From NCBI GenBank assembly GCA_947628925.1, contig CANRBU010000014.1, forward strand, positions 1-14,843: a DNA stretch of 14,843 nt, given 5' to 3'. Shown piece by piece: positions 1 through 6,959 of the stretch; the stretch's first letter is position 1, and every line of letters begins with the position of its first letter. Source of the stretch: an uncultured Clostridia bacterium (GTDB taxonomy: Bacteria; Bacillota; Clostridia; TANB77; CAG-508). The notes under the pieces were generated by a model. The model was not told the DNA's origin, made no database searches, and worked only from the letters and a program-made list of their open reading frames with translations. A program made the position numbers and the translations under genes.

Positions 1-75
1 TGGCAGGGGCAGAAGGACTCGAACCCTCACAAGCGGTTTTGGAGACCGATGTGCTACCATTGACACTATACCCCT
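1..75 (-). tRNA. tRNA-Trp (CCA anticodon)
   Basis: Read on the minus strand this folds as a tRNA: acceptor arm AGGGGUA pairing with UGCCCCU, a D arm containing GGUA, an anticodon loop CUCCAAA with anticodon CCA (tryptophan), and a T arm with loop UUCGAGU. The terminal CCA is encoded and is the first three bases of the window. The outermost anticodon-stem pair is a U-C mismatch; the rest pairs well. The anticodon is the normal one for UGG, so this gene gives no sign of CGG or UGA being read as Trp. Confidence 0.96.
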
Positions 76-98
76 ATTTGTTTTAAAAACCTTTTTAT

Positions 99-127
99 AT
101 ATTAACATATTTATAACTATATTTCAA
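99..127 (-). promoter_or_regulatory. sigma-A-type promoter of tRNA-Trp
   Basis: On the minus strand TTGAAA (122-127) and TAATAT (99-104) are 17 bp apart, placing transcription start about 15-20 bp before the tRNA 5' end at 75. It is divergent from the promoter at 200-228. The rest of 76-251 is very AT-rich and shows no gene. Confidence 0.7.
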
Positions 128-199
128 GTGATTTTTTAATAATTTTTAGATTATATATCAAATTTTTGTTGTTTGTCGGTTTTTGTCGAAATTTTTTTC

Positions 200-228
200 T
201 TGATTTTATTGATACTCTATGATATAAC
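200..228 (+). promoter_or_regulatory. sigma-A-type promoter of the M23 peptidase gene
   Basis: TTGATT (200-205) and TATAAC (223-228) are separated by 17 bp. A strong Shine-Dalgarno AGGAGGTG follows at 239-246, so the transcript would have a very short leader of about 15-20 nt before the expected start codon at 252. Confidence 0.65.
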
Positions 229-251
229 TTTTCTATCTAGGAGGTGATAAT

Positions 252-834
252 ATACAAAAATTATTTATAAAAATTATTTTTTCATTAGCTATTTTGCTTC
301 TTTTTATTTCTATCTTTTTTACCCCAATAATTCAATCTGAAAATTTTAATGATTTTTTTGTAACTGGTGAAATTATGGACATAACTTCAAATGGTTTTGT
401 ATGGCCTATTCCCCGGATATACTCGTATTAGTTCTCCTTTTGGAAAGCGACATGCTCCAACTGGTGGTGCTTCTAGTTATCATTATGGCTGTGATATTCC
501 TGCCCCTCAAGGTACAAAATTAATTGCAATACATGATGGTGAAATTACTTTTCTAAATTTTTTAGGCGCAGGTGGCTATACACTTACACTTTCATTTGAT
601 AATTATAAAGTTTCTTATTGCCATATTGACCCTCATTTTTTAGTTTCTGTTGGTGATTTCGTAAAACAAGGTCAAATCATTGCTTTAGTTGGACCAAGAA
701 ATGTTTATGGTGTTCCTGGAAATTTTTATAAAGATGAAAAAGGTAACCCCACAAATGGAGCTACCACTGGTTCACATCTACATATTGGTTTTCGAATCAA
801 TAACGAATACCAAAATCCGATGAATTTCTTTTAA
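252..834 (+). CDS. M23 family (LytM-like) metallopeptidase, +1 frameshift at CGG
   Basis: A secreted or membrane-anchored cell-wall endopeptidase that would cut peptidoglycan peptide bridges. The first segment (252-413) encodes a short basic start, a hydrophobic signal or anchor helix (residues about 5-22) and ends ...VWPIP; it then meets CGG and a stop at 429-431. One base later the frame continues GYTRISSPFGKRH, the usual start of an M23 domain, with zinc ligands H77 and D81 (HxxxD form) and HxH at H175/H177 (repaired numbering). Total length is 583 nt, one base too many, giving 193 residues when C414 is skipped. The Gly after WPIP is the normal family residue, which supports reading GGA. 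At the position set by the Shine-Dalgarno (239-246) the codon is ATA, not ATG/GTG/TTG, and no standard start exists between the upstream in-frame stop (225-227) and that point; the first in-frame ATG is at 375. It could be a decaying pseudogene, but the catalytic part is intact. Tail to tail with the CxxC protein gene, one base between the stops. Confidence 0.8.
411..417 (+). other. +1 frameshift site CCC-CGG-A (M23 gene)
   Basis: Zero frame reads ATT CCC CGG ATA and stops at 429-431. Omitting C414 gives ATT CCC GGA TAT ACT, restoring the conserved P-G-Y-T-R-I stretch. One of three breaks at CGG-A in this window. Confidence 0.75.
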
Positions 835-835
835 A

Positions 836-1328
836 TTACATATCGTCATCTTCATCAATTTCGTCTGTATCGTTTCCGTGTTTCATCTTCTTGACATCCA
901 TCACAAGAGCAACAATTACCTGTGCATCCTTGTGGTTCGTCTAATTCCCCTGTCCAATCTAATTCAATAATATTGTTGCATTCTGGACATTTTACTTCTG
1001 TTTTCTCTTCATCAACATCTATTACAAATTCATAATTACAATATGGGCATACAATTTCAAAATCGAAGCCATCTTCTGAATATATATCTTTTTCAATATG
1101 GCTAACAACATCTTCCATTTTTCCAATTTTATTTTCTAGTTCTTGTTGCTTTTGCTCTATTTTTTCGACTTCGTCTTTGTGATGATCCATCATGTAATCC
1201 ATTTGATCTAAAACAACATCTAAAAAATCAGAAAATCTTAATTTAATGTAATCTAAATCTTCTTTATTCTTGATATTAGCTTCAATATCTTTTAAAAAGC
1301 TAGTATAATTATCTTTTAATGTTCCCAT
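836..1328 (-). CDS. CxxC zinc-ribbon-like protein with coiled coil and acidic tail (clostridial CD1247-like), +1 frameshift at CGG
   Basis: Function unknown; the shape matches a small clostridial family often encoded near efp (family name from memory). Residues 1-85 are charged and helical, with a likely coiled coil around 50-80. CPYC (94-97) and CPEC (114-117) form a four-Cys zinc ribbon, followed by a Cys-rich stretch (135-145). In the zero frame the protein ends at 855 with an odd basic tail (RKRYRRN). Skipping C878 of a CGG codon gives T-G-N-D-T-D-E-I then DEDDDM and a stop at 836-838, an acidic tail that suits the acidic C-terminal region better. The 493 nt are one base over a multiple of three, 163 residues when repaired. 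The start ATG at 1326-1328 is preceded by AGAAAGGA. It lies 31 bp after efp and is probably co-transcribed with it. That the acidic tail is the real one is inference. Confidence 0.7.
875..878 (-). other. +1 frameshift site ACA-CGG-A (CxxC protein gene)
   Basis: Minus-strand reading is GAT GAA ACA CGG AAA, then TGA at 855-857. Skipping C878 gives ACA GGA AAC GAT and an acidic tail to a TAA at 836-838. Same CGG-A layout as the M23 and polC breaks. Confidence 0.6.
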
Positions 1329-1359
1329 ATCTGGTTTCTTTCCTTTCTAATATTAAAAA

Positions 1360-1926
1360 CTATACTCTTTCCATGTATTCACATGTTCTAGTATCTATTC
1401 TTAATACATCACCGATGTTTACAAATAGTGGAACTTGTAATTCTAACCCTGTTTCCAATGTTGCTGGTTTTCCAGATGTTGTTGTTGTATTTCCACTAAA
1501 GCCTGGTTCTGTATATGTAACTTCCAACTCTACAAATGTAGGTGGCTCTACTGCAAAAATACTTCCTTTATATGAAAGAATTGTTACTTCCATATTTTCT
1601 TTTAAATATTTTAAGCAATCTCCTAATTGGTCTTCATTTAATGGAATTTGGTCATATGTCTCATTATCCATAAAATAATATAGACCTCCATCATTATATA
1701 AATATTGCATTGCCTTTTTTTCTATTTCTGCTCCTGGAAATTTATCTGATGGATTAAATGTTTTTTCAAGTGTTGCACCTGTTATTACATTTTTTAGTTT
1801 TGTTCTAACAAAAGCTGAACCTTTACCTGGTTTTACATGTTGAAATTCTACAACTCTGAATACATTTCCTTCCATTTCAAATGTTGTTCCATTTCTAAAA
1901 TCACCTGCTGAATATACTCCTGCCAT
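1360..1926 (-). CDS. efp: Translation elongation factor P
   Basis: EF-P binds between the P and E sites of the ribosome and relieves stalling at runs of proline. The 188-residue length and three-domain layout are normal. The KOW-like domain I carries the tip loop KPGKG, with K35 at the position that is post-translationally modified in many bacteria; the central OB domain (about 65-130) and the C-terminal OB domain with VPLFVNIGD and DTRT follow. The expected RTGEY near the end reads RTCEY (C182), unusual at a strongly conserved glycine. Start ATG at 1924-1926 has GAAAGGAATG upstream. It has its own promoter (1963-1991) and also follows the M24 peptidase gene, a common neighbour of efp in Bacillota. 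Confidence 0.97.
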   Translation of the reverse strand: MAGVYSAGDFRNGTTFEMEGNVFRVVEFQHVKPGKGSAFVRTKLKNVITGATLEKTFNPSDKFPGAEIEKKAMQYLYNDGGLYYFMDNETYDQIPLNEDQLGDCLKYLKENMEVTILSYKGSIFAVEPPTFVELEVTYTEPGFSGNTTTTSGKPATLETGLELQVPLFVNIGDVLRIDTRTCEYMERV

Positions 1927-1962
1927 TTTTTCACATTCCTTTCTAAATTAAAATCACTATAT

Positions 1963-1991
1963 ATTGTACTACAAATTGGCGATAAAATCAA
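1963..1991 (-). promoter_or_regulatory. sigma-A-type promoter of efp
   Basis: On the minus strand TTGATT (1986-1991) and TACAAT (1963-1968) have a 17-bp spacer, in the 73-bp gap between the peptidase stop at 2000 and the efp start. Transcription would begin near 1956, about 30 nt before the efp ATG. Confidence 0.65.
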
Positions 1992-1999
1992 TACTTTCA

Positions 2000-3061
2000 T
2001 TATATTATAGTATAATTTTTCTCAGAATTGGTCAATTTTATACATCCAAATTTTGTAATTTGAACTGTATCTTCAATTCTAACACCAAATTTTCCTGATA
2101 TATAAATACCTGGTTCATTTGTAACAACCATGTTTTCTCTTAATATATTTTCACCTTTTGAACTGATATATGGTTGTTCATGCACTTCTAAACCAATGCC
2201 GTGTCCTAGGCTATGTATAAGGCTATGATTGCCATTTAGCTTAAAATCATTTTCCACCATTTTGGTTATTTGCCTTACTATTGCACCTTCTTTATATTCT
2301 TTTAGAACTTGTAGCTGATTTTTTAACACTAAATCATATATTGGTTTTACTTCTTCTGGCACTTTTCCGACAAAAATTGTTCTTGTCATGTCTGAACAGT
2401 AACCATTTACTCTGCATCCCATATCAATTGTAATAATATCTTCATCTTGTATTTTTCTTTCTGTTGGAACTGCATGTGGTTTTGATGTATTTTCTCCTGA
2501 TGCAACAATAGTTTCAAAAGCAATTCCTTCTGTTCTTTCTTTGTAATATTCCTCAATTTCATCAGCTATTTGTTTTTCTGTCATACCTGCTTTTATATAT
2601 CCTAACAAATATTTAAAACATTCGTCTGTTATAGCACATGCTTTTTTAATGTTTTCTAGTTCTTCTTCATCTTTTATCATACGCTGTTTTTCAATAATAT
2701 TTTCTGTTTCGACTAAATTATTGATTTTGTATTTTCTAATATATTCTTTATATTTTGCATATGTCACAAAATTTTCTTCAAACCCAACATTTTCGCAAAA
2801 CATGAAGAAGTTTTCATAATCATCTGATGATACATCTTTTATGTCATACACAATTATTTCATCATATAATGTTAATGTACTGTGTACATGTTCAATATAT
2901 CTTGCATCTGTAATATAAATGTTTTCTTTTCTTGTTATAAGTAGTGTTCCTTCTGCTTCTATATTAGTTAAATATTTAATATTAATAGGGTTTGATATAA
3001 TCATTCCTTGTAAATTTAAGCTATTCATTTTATTACGTAGCCACTGTAGCTTTTCGTTCAT
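2000..3061 (-). CDS. M24 family Xaa-Pro aminopeptidase (aminopeptidase P type)
   Basis: A cytoplasmic metallopeptidase that removes N-terminal residues in front of proline. The 353 residues have the usual creatinase-like N-terminal domain (1-125) and a pita-bread catalytic domain (130-353). All five metal ligands are visible: D213 (TIDMG), D224 (CSDMTRT), H287 (GHGIG), E316 (TNEPGIY) and E330 (RIEDT). The helper histidine stretch EVHEQP (292-297) is also present. The length matches the short Bacillus YqhT/PapA type rather than the longer enterobacterial PepP. Start ATG at 3059-3061 has AAGAAAGGAAAAC upstream. It lies 34 bp after the prepilin peptidase gene and 73 bp before efp; the pairing with efp is common in Bacillota, perhaps reflecting a shared link to proline-containing peptides. 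Confidence 0.95.
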   Translation of the reverse strand: MNEKLQWLRNKMNSLNLQGMIISNPINIKYLTNIEAEGTLLITRKENIYITDARYIEHVHSTLTLYDEIIVYDIKDVSSDDYENFFMFCENVGFEENFVTYAKYKEYIRKYKINNLVETENIIEKQRMIKDEEELENIKKACAITDECFKYLLGYIKAGMTEKQIADEIEEYYKERTEGIAFETIVASGENTSKPHAVPTERKIQDEDIITIDMGCRVNGYCSDMTRTIFVGKVPEEVKPIYDLVLKNQLQVLKEYKEGAIVRQITKMVENDFKLNGNHSLIHSLGHGIGLEVHEQPYISSKGENILRENMVVTNEPGIYISGKFGVRIEDTVQITKFGCIKLTNSEKNYTII

Positions 3062-3095
3062 CTTACTAGTTTTCCTTTCTTACCTATATCCTATA

Positions 3096-3845
3096 TTATT
3101 TATACATTCCAAGTGTGAAAATTTGCATCAAAATTGCTTTAATTGTTTCAAATGGAATATACATACTAATAAATGTTCCTATAACTATAAATGGACCAAA
3201 TGGAATATATTCATTTGATTTTCTTATTTTTGTAACTAATAATAAAATACTTAAAATTGCACCTATTAAAAATGAAAGTAGTGTTATTGTAACAATGTTT
3301 GATACTCCAAATAGTAGCCCTAAAGCTCCCATAAGCTTAACATCTCCAAAGCCCATTGCTTCTTTTCCATAAATAATCGCTCCAACTACTGTAATAAGTA
3401 GGAAAATTCCACCACCAACTAACATTCCTAATAATAAATTTATTGTAATTGCAATGTCTGACATTCCATACAAAAATGCAAATATAATTCCAATTTCGAA
3501 TAATGTTAGATTCAATCTGTTTGGAATGATTTGATGTTTGTAGTCTATAACAAAAACTGAAATTAACATTGGTGTAATTATGAGATATTTAATTAAATCC
3601 AAATTTGCAATTAATGTTGGTTTAATGCCACATACATAAATTAAAGTGACGTAAATAACTGCATTTACGAATATAATTAAATAGTTTGGTCGAAATTTCA
3701 TTTTATATTCTGTTATTATATCTTTTGATATTACTTTTTTGTATTCTGGTAATCTCTTGTTTGCCCAATCTACCAATTGTCCTATAAATATTGATGCAAT
3801 CACCGCTACAACATAATATGCAATGTGAATGTCATTCAAGTACAT
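3096..3845 (-). CDS. Type IV prepilin-like leader peptidase (A24 family), lacking the CxxC zinc domain
   Basis: An integral-membrane aspartic protease that would cut the leader of type IV pilin or pseudopilin precursors. About seven or eight hydrophobic segments are seen over 249 residues. The two catalytic aspartates are D101 (VIDYKHQIIPN) and D168 in GFGDVKL; the C-terminal IPFGPF stretch is also typical. The N-terminal cytoplasmic loop (about 25-55) lacks the paired CxxC motifs of Gram-negative PilD and of many clostridial homologues (only C72 is present anywhere), so this is a cysteine-free version and N-methylation of the substrate is doubtful. No pilin or assembly ATPase gene is in the window; neighbours are housekeeping genes. 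Start ATG at 3843-3845 is preceded by GGAAGGAATG, 24 bp after the yqeG stop. Confidence 0.92.
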   Translation of the reverse strand: MYLNDIHIAYYVVAVIASIFIGQLVDWANKRLPEYKKVISKDIITEYKMKFRPNYLIIFVNAVIYVTLIYVCGIKPTLIANLDLIKYLIITPMLISVFVIDYKHQIIPNRLNLTLFEIGIIFAFLYGMSDIAITINLLLGMLVGGGIFLLITVVGAIIYGKEAMGFGDVKLMGALGLLFGVSNIVTITLLSFLIGAILSILLLVTKIRKSNEYIPFGPFIVIGTFISMYIPFETIKAILMQIFTLGMYK

Positions 3846-3869
3846 TTTTTATATCATTCCTTCCATATA

Positions 3870-4358
3870 TTACATTTTCTTTAGTTTATTTTTTATTGCG
3901 TTTTCAATTGGTCTTTTCCAAGCTGTATACCAATAATCTTTTGGGTTAATTGGATCTACTAATATTGTAAACATTTTACATCTGTTTCCTCCAAGTATAT
4001 CTGTAAATAGTTGATCTCCTATAACTGCTATTTTTTCATTTTCTACTTGCAATTCTTTTTGTATTTTTTTAAATCCTCTTTTTAATGGTTTCATTGCAAA
4101 ATTTTTGTATGGTACATCAAGTTTATTTGCTACATTTTCTACTTTTTCTCTATTGTTTGTGTTTGATAATATATATAATTTCATTCCTTGACCTTTTAAA
4201 TCTTTTGCCCACTTAATTGTAGTTTCTGAAAGGTTTTTATAATAATCTATTAAAGTATTGTCGACGTCCAATATTAGCACTTTTATTTTGTTTTTTAATA
4301 AATATTCAATACTAATATCTTCTACTTTTGTAAAATAACCTTTTGGACATAAATTCAT
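3870..4358 (-). CDS. yqeG: YqeG family HAD-IIIA phosphatase
   Basis: A small cytoplasmic haloacid-dehalogenase phosphatase, 162 residues with no cap domain. HAD motifs: nucleophile and acid D31 and D33 in DVDNTL, S65 in LSNTNN, K90 in KPLKRG, and the acidic motif GDQLFTDILGGN with D115 and D120. The C-terminal PINPKDYWYTAW is typical of the YqeG group, whose Gram-positive members are annotated as phosphatidylglycerophosphatase-like; the exact substrate cannot be read from the sequence. Start ATG at 4356-4358 is set by AGAAAGGATG; an in-frame TAA at 4377-4379 excludes an upstream start. It has its own strong promoter (4441-4469) just after pheT, so it likely heads a yqeG, prepilin peptidase, aminopeptidase transcript. 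Confidence 0.92.
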   Translation of the reverse strand: MNLCPKGYFTKVEDISIEYLLKNKIKVLILDVDNTLIDYYKNLSETTIKWAKDLKGQGMKLYILSNTNNREKVENVANKLDVPYKNFAMKPLKRGFKKIQKELQVENEKIAVIGDQLFTDILGGNRCKMFTILVDPINPKDYWYTAWKRPIENAIKNKLKKM

Positions 4359-4469
4359 ATTTTTTTCATCCTTTCTTTAGGATTTTTAGTGCAGATTTGT
4401 AATGATTTTTAACCTCCTTAAGTATTATCTAGTCTTTAATATATTATCAATACTAACTTTTTTTGTCAA
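4359..4469 (-). promoter_or_regulatory. Strong promoter and leader of yqeG, with a gene-less Shine-Dalgarno
   Basis: TTGACA (4464-4469) and TAATAT (4441-4446), 17 bp apart, form a near-consensus promoter starting only 5 bp after the pheT stop. The leader (from about 4434) carries AAGGAGG at 4413-4419, but no ATG, GTG or TTG follows at normal spacing; the bases after it read ATC ATT ACA AAT CTG CAC TAA. Nearer the gene, ATCCT-AAAGAA-AGGAT can form a small hairpin that would cover the yqeG ribosome binding site. Confidence 0.6.
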
Positions 4470-4473
4470 GATA

Positions 4474-6915
4474 TTATTTCCTTAATTCTGCTCCTACTTG
4501 TGTTGTTAATTCATTAATTATTGAATCCATCATATTGTTTATTTCTTCATCTTGTAAAGTTTTATTTTTATCTCTGAATTTTAAATTATATGCAAGACTT
4601 TTTTTGTTTTTACCAATTTTTTCATCACGATAAATATCAAACAATTCTATGTTTTCTAATAGTTTTTTTGCTTTTTTTGTAATTATTTTTTCAATTTGAC
4701 CAACTTCAATTTCTTCATCAACAATAATTGCAATATCTCTTTCTACTGCTGGGAATTTTGGAACTTCTACATATTTTTTGTTTGACCTTGCATATTTAAC
4801 AACTTTTGTGATGTTTAACTCTGCTAAGTATACTCTTTCTGTAATTTCATAATTCATCAACACTTCTGGATGTACTTCTCCTAATGTTGCAATAATATCT
4901 TTACCAACCATTAAATTTGCACATCTTCCTGGATGATATGAATGATTTTTTGTTTCTTTTTGAATATCATAATGACTTACTGAAATTTGTTCTAAAATAT
5001 TTTCCATTAAGCCTTTTAGTGTGTAGAAATCTATTTCTCCACCATACATACCAATTGTCAAAATTGTTTCTTGCTCTGGTACTTCACCTTGCTCTACTTT
5101 TCCACCTATGTTTTGATATCTTCTTGAAATGTCAAATAAATGAGCATCTTTGTTTTTCTTATTTATGTTTGTTTTAATAGTTGCTAACATACTTGGAATA
5201 GTTGATGGTCTCATATATTTGTAGTCATCATTTAATGGGTTTGTTAAGCAAATTGATAATTTTTTAATTTCTGGTGCAATATTTGATTGGTCTAATTCTT
5301 TTTCATTTATAAAACCATAAGTATAAATTTCTGATAGTCCATTATTTTGTAATGTTTCTAAAATTTTATCTTGTATTTTTTGTTCTTTTGTTTTGATTCC
5401 ATCTGTTGTTTCTGCTTTCATTAGAGTTGTTTCTAGTTTGTCATATCCATAAAATCTTGCAATTTCTTCTGCTAAATCTGCTCTTTGTTCAATATCTTGT
5501 CTGAAATATGGAGATATTGCAATATCATTTTCTACTTTGATTTCTAATGATTCCAAAATCTTTATCATTTCTTCTTTTGAAATATTAGTACCTAGTAATT
5601 GATTTATTTTTTCTGGTTCTAATTTCACTTTATTTATTTTTTGAACAGTTGGGTATTTATCAATTTTACCAGGAATTGCTTCACCTGCTCCTAATAGTTC
5701 TACTAATTGAATTGCCCTGTTAACTGCTCTTAGTGCATTTTCTGGTGATAGACCTTTTTCAAATCTTGATGAGCTTTCTGTTCTTAGTCCAACTTTTTTT
5801 GATGTTTTTCTAACTGCTCCCTTGTAAAATACTGCTGATTCAAATACAACTGTTTTTGTATCTGCTTCAATTTCTGAATTTAAACCACCCATTACACCTG
5901 CAATTGCAACTGCTTTCTTTGTATCTGATATTACCAAGTCATCTGAGTTAAGTTCTCTTTCAACTTCATCCAAAGTTGTGATTTTTTCGCCATCTTTTGC
6001 TCTTCTTACTGTTATATGTTTTCCTTCTATTGATTCAATGTCAAAAGCATGCATTGGTTGACCAAGTTCTAACATAACATAGTTTGTTATATCTACTATG
6101 TTGTTTATACTCCTCATACCACAAGCTTTTAATCTTCTTACTAGCCATTTTGGTGATGGTCCAATTTTAACGTTTTTTACTAATCTTGCAATATATCTAT
6201 AGCAAAGGTCTGGTGCTTCAATATCAACTTTTAGCCCTTCAATTTCTTCTTTATCTTGAACATTTTTACCTATTTCATCTAAGTCTTTTCTTGGGTTTTT
6301 AAAAGTTTTGTTTAGAGTAACTGCTGTTTCTCTACCTAATCCTTCAATTGATAAACAATCTGGTCTGTTAGGTGTGATTTCAAATTCAATAATATCTTCT
6401 TGCAATTCTAGAACTTCGACAATGTCTTTTCCTAGTTTTGTATTAAAGTCAATATCTGATATAGCTTTTATTCCTTCTTTATCTCTTTGTAAAATCATTA
6501 TTCCATTTTCAATTTGATTAGGATAATCTTGAACTCCTATTCCTAGTTCTCCAACAGAACACATCATACCACATGAAGAAACCCCACGCAATAATCCTGT
6601 TTTTATATGTACATCATTTGGTAAATCTGCTCCATCTTTTGCAATAGGTACAATATCTCCTACTTGAATATTAGGTGCTCCTGTGACTATTTGTAAAATT
6701 TCGTCACCTACATCTACTTTTGTAACTAATAAATGGTCTGAATCTTGGTGTTTTTCTATTTCTAAAATTTTTCCTACTACAACATTTTTAATATCTTTTC
6801 CTGTTTGTTCAATAGTTTCCACTTTTTGTCCAGCCATTGTTAGTTTATCTCCTAGTTCAATTGTATTAACATCAATATCACTATATTCTTCTAACCATTC
6901 TCTACTTGCTTTCAT
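4474..6915 (-). CDS. pheT: Phenylalanyl-tRNA synthetase beta subunit
   Basis: Partner of PheS in the alpha2-beta2 enzyme that charges tRNA-Phe with phenylalanine in the cytoplasm. The 813 residues show the full bacterial layout: N-terminal MKASREWLEEY, a tRNA-binding OB domain (about 42-155, with VTGAPNIQVGD and GVSSCGMMCS), NRPDCLSIEGLGRE near 185, the B3/B4 editing region (about 215-390, with GQPMHAFD), the B5 domain (about 405-475), the catalytic-like core, and the C-terminal anticodon-binding FDX-ACB domain (about 718-811, beginning VPKFPAVERDIA). No break is seen and no in-frame CGG codon was found. Start ATG at 6913-6915 follows GAAGGGAATG. It lies 44 bp after pheS in one T-box-controlled transcript. 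Confidence 0.98.
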   Translation of the reverse strand: MKASREWLEEYSDIDVNTIELGDKLTMAGQKVETIEQTGKDIKNVVVGKILEIEKHQDSDHLLVTKVDVGDEILQIVTGAPNIQVGDIVPIAKDGADLPNDVHIKTGLLRGVSSCGMMCSVGELGIGVQDYPNQIENGIMILQRDKEGIKAISDIDFNTKLGKDIVEVLELQEDIIEFEITPNRPDCLSIEGLGRETAVTLNKTFKNPRKDLDEIGKNVQDKEEIEGLKVDIEAPDLCYRYIARLVKNVKIGPSPKWLVRRLKACGMRSINNIVDITNYVMLELGQPMHAFDIESIEGKHITVRRAKDGEKITTLDEVERELNSDDLVISDTKKAVAIAGVMGGLNSEIEADTKTVVFESAVFYKGAVRKTSKKVGLRTESSSRFEKGLSPENALRAVNRAIQLVELLGAGEAIPGKIDKYPTVQKINKVKLEPEKINQLLGTNISKEEMIKILESLEIKVENDIAISPYFRQDIEQRADLAEEIARFYGYDKLETTLMKAETTDGIKTKEQKIQDKILETLQNNGLSEIYTYGFINEKELDQSNIAPEIKKLSICLTNPLNDDYKYMRPSTIPSMLATIKTNINKKNKDAHLFDISRRYQNIGGKVEQGEVPEQETILTIGMYGGEIDFYTLKGLMENILEQISVSHYDIQKETKNHSYHPGRCANLMVGKDIIATLGEVHPEVLMNYEITERVYLAELNITKVVKYARSNKKYVEVPKFPAVERDIAIIVDEEIEVGQIEKIITKKAKKLLENIELFDIYRDEKIGKNKKSLAYNLKFRDKNKTLQDEEINNMMDSIINELTTQVGAELRK

Positions 6916-6959
6916 TTTTATTCACATTCCCTTCTTATTTATATTTTTACTGAAAAATT

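Noticed and set aside
1..75. Altered tRNA-Trp that could read CGG or UGA
   Set aside because: The anticodon is CCA and the body is ordinary; the reading frames end normally at TGA, TAA and TAG.
1319..1678. Plus-strand open frames opposite efp, pheS, pheT and polC
   Set aside because: They are antisense shadows of well-supported genes, rich in Ser/Phe/Leu as expected from reversed AT-rich codons, and lack ribosome binding sites.
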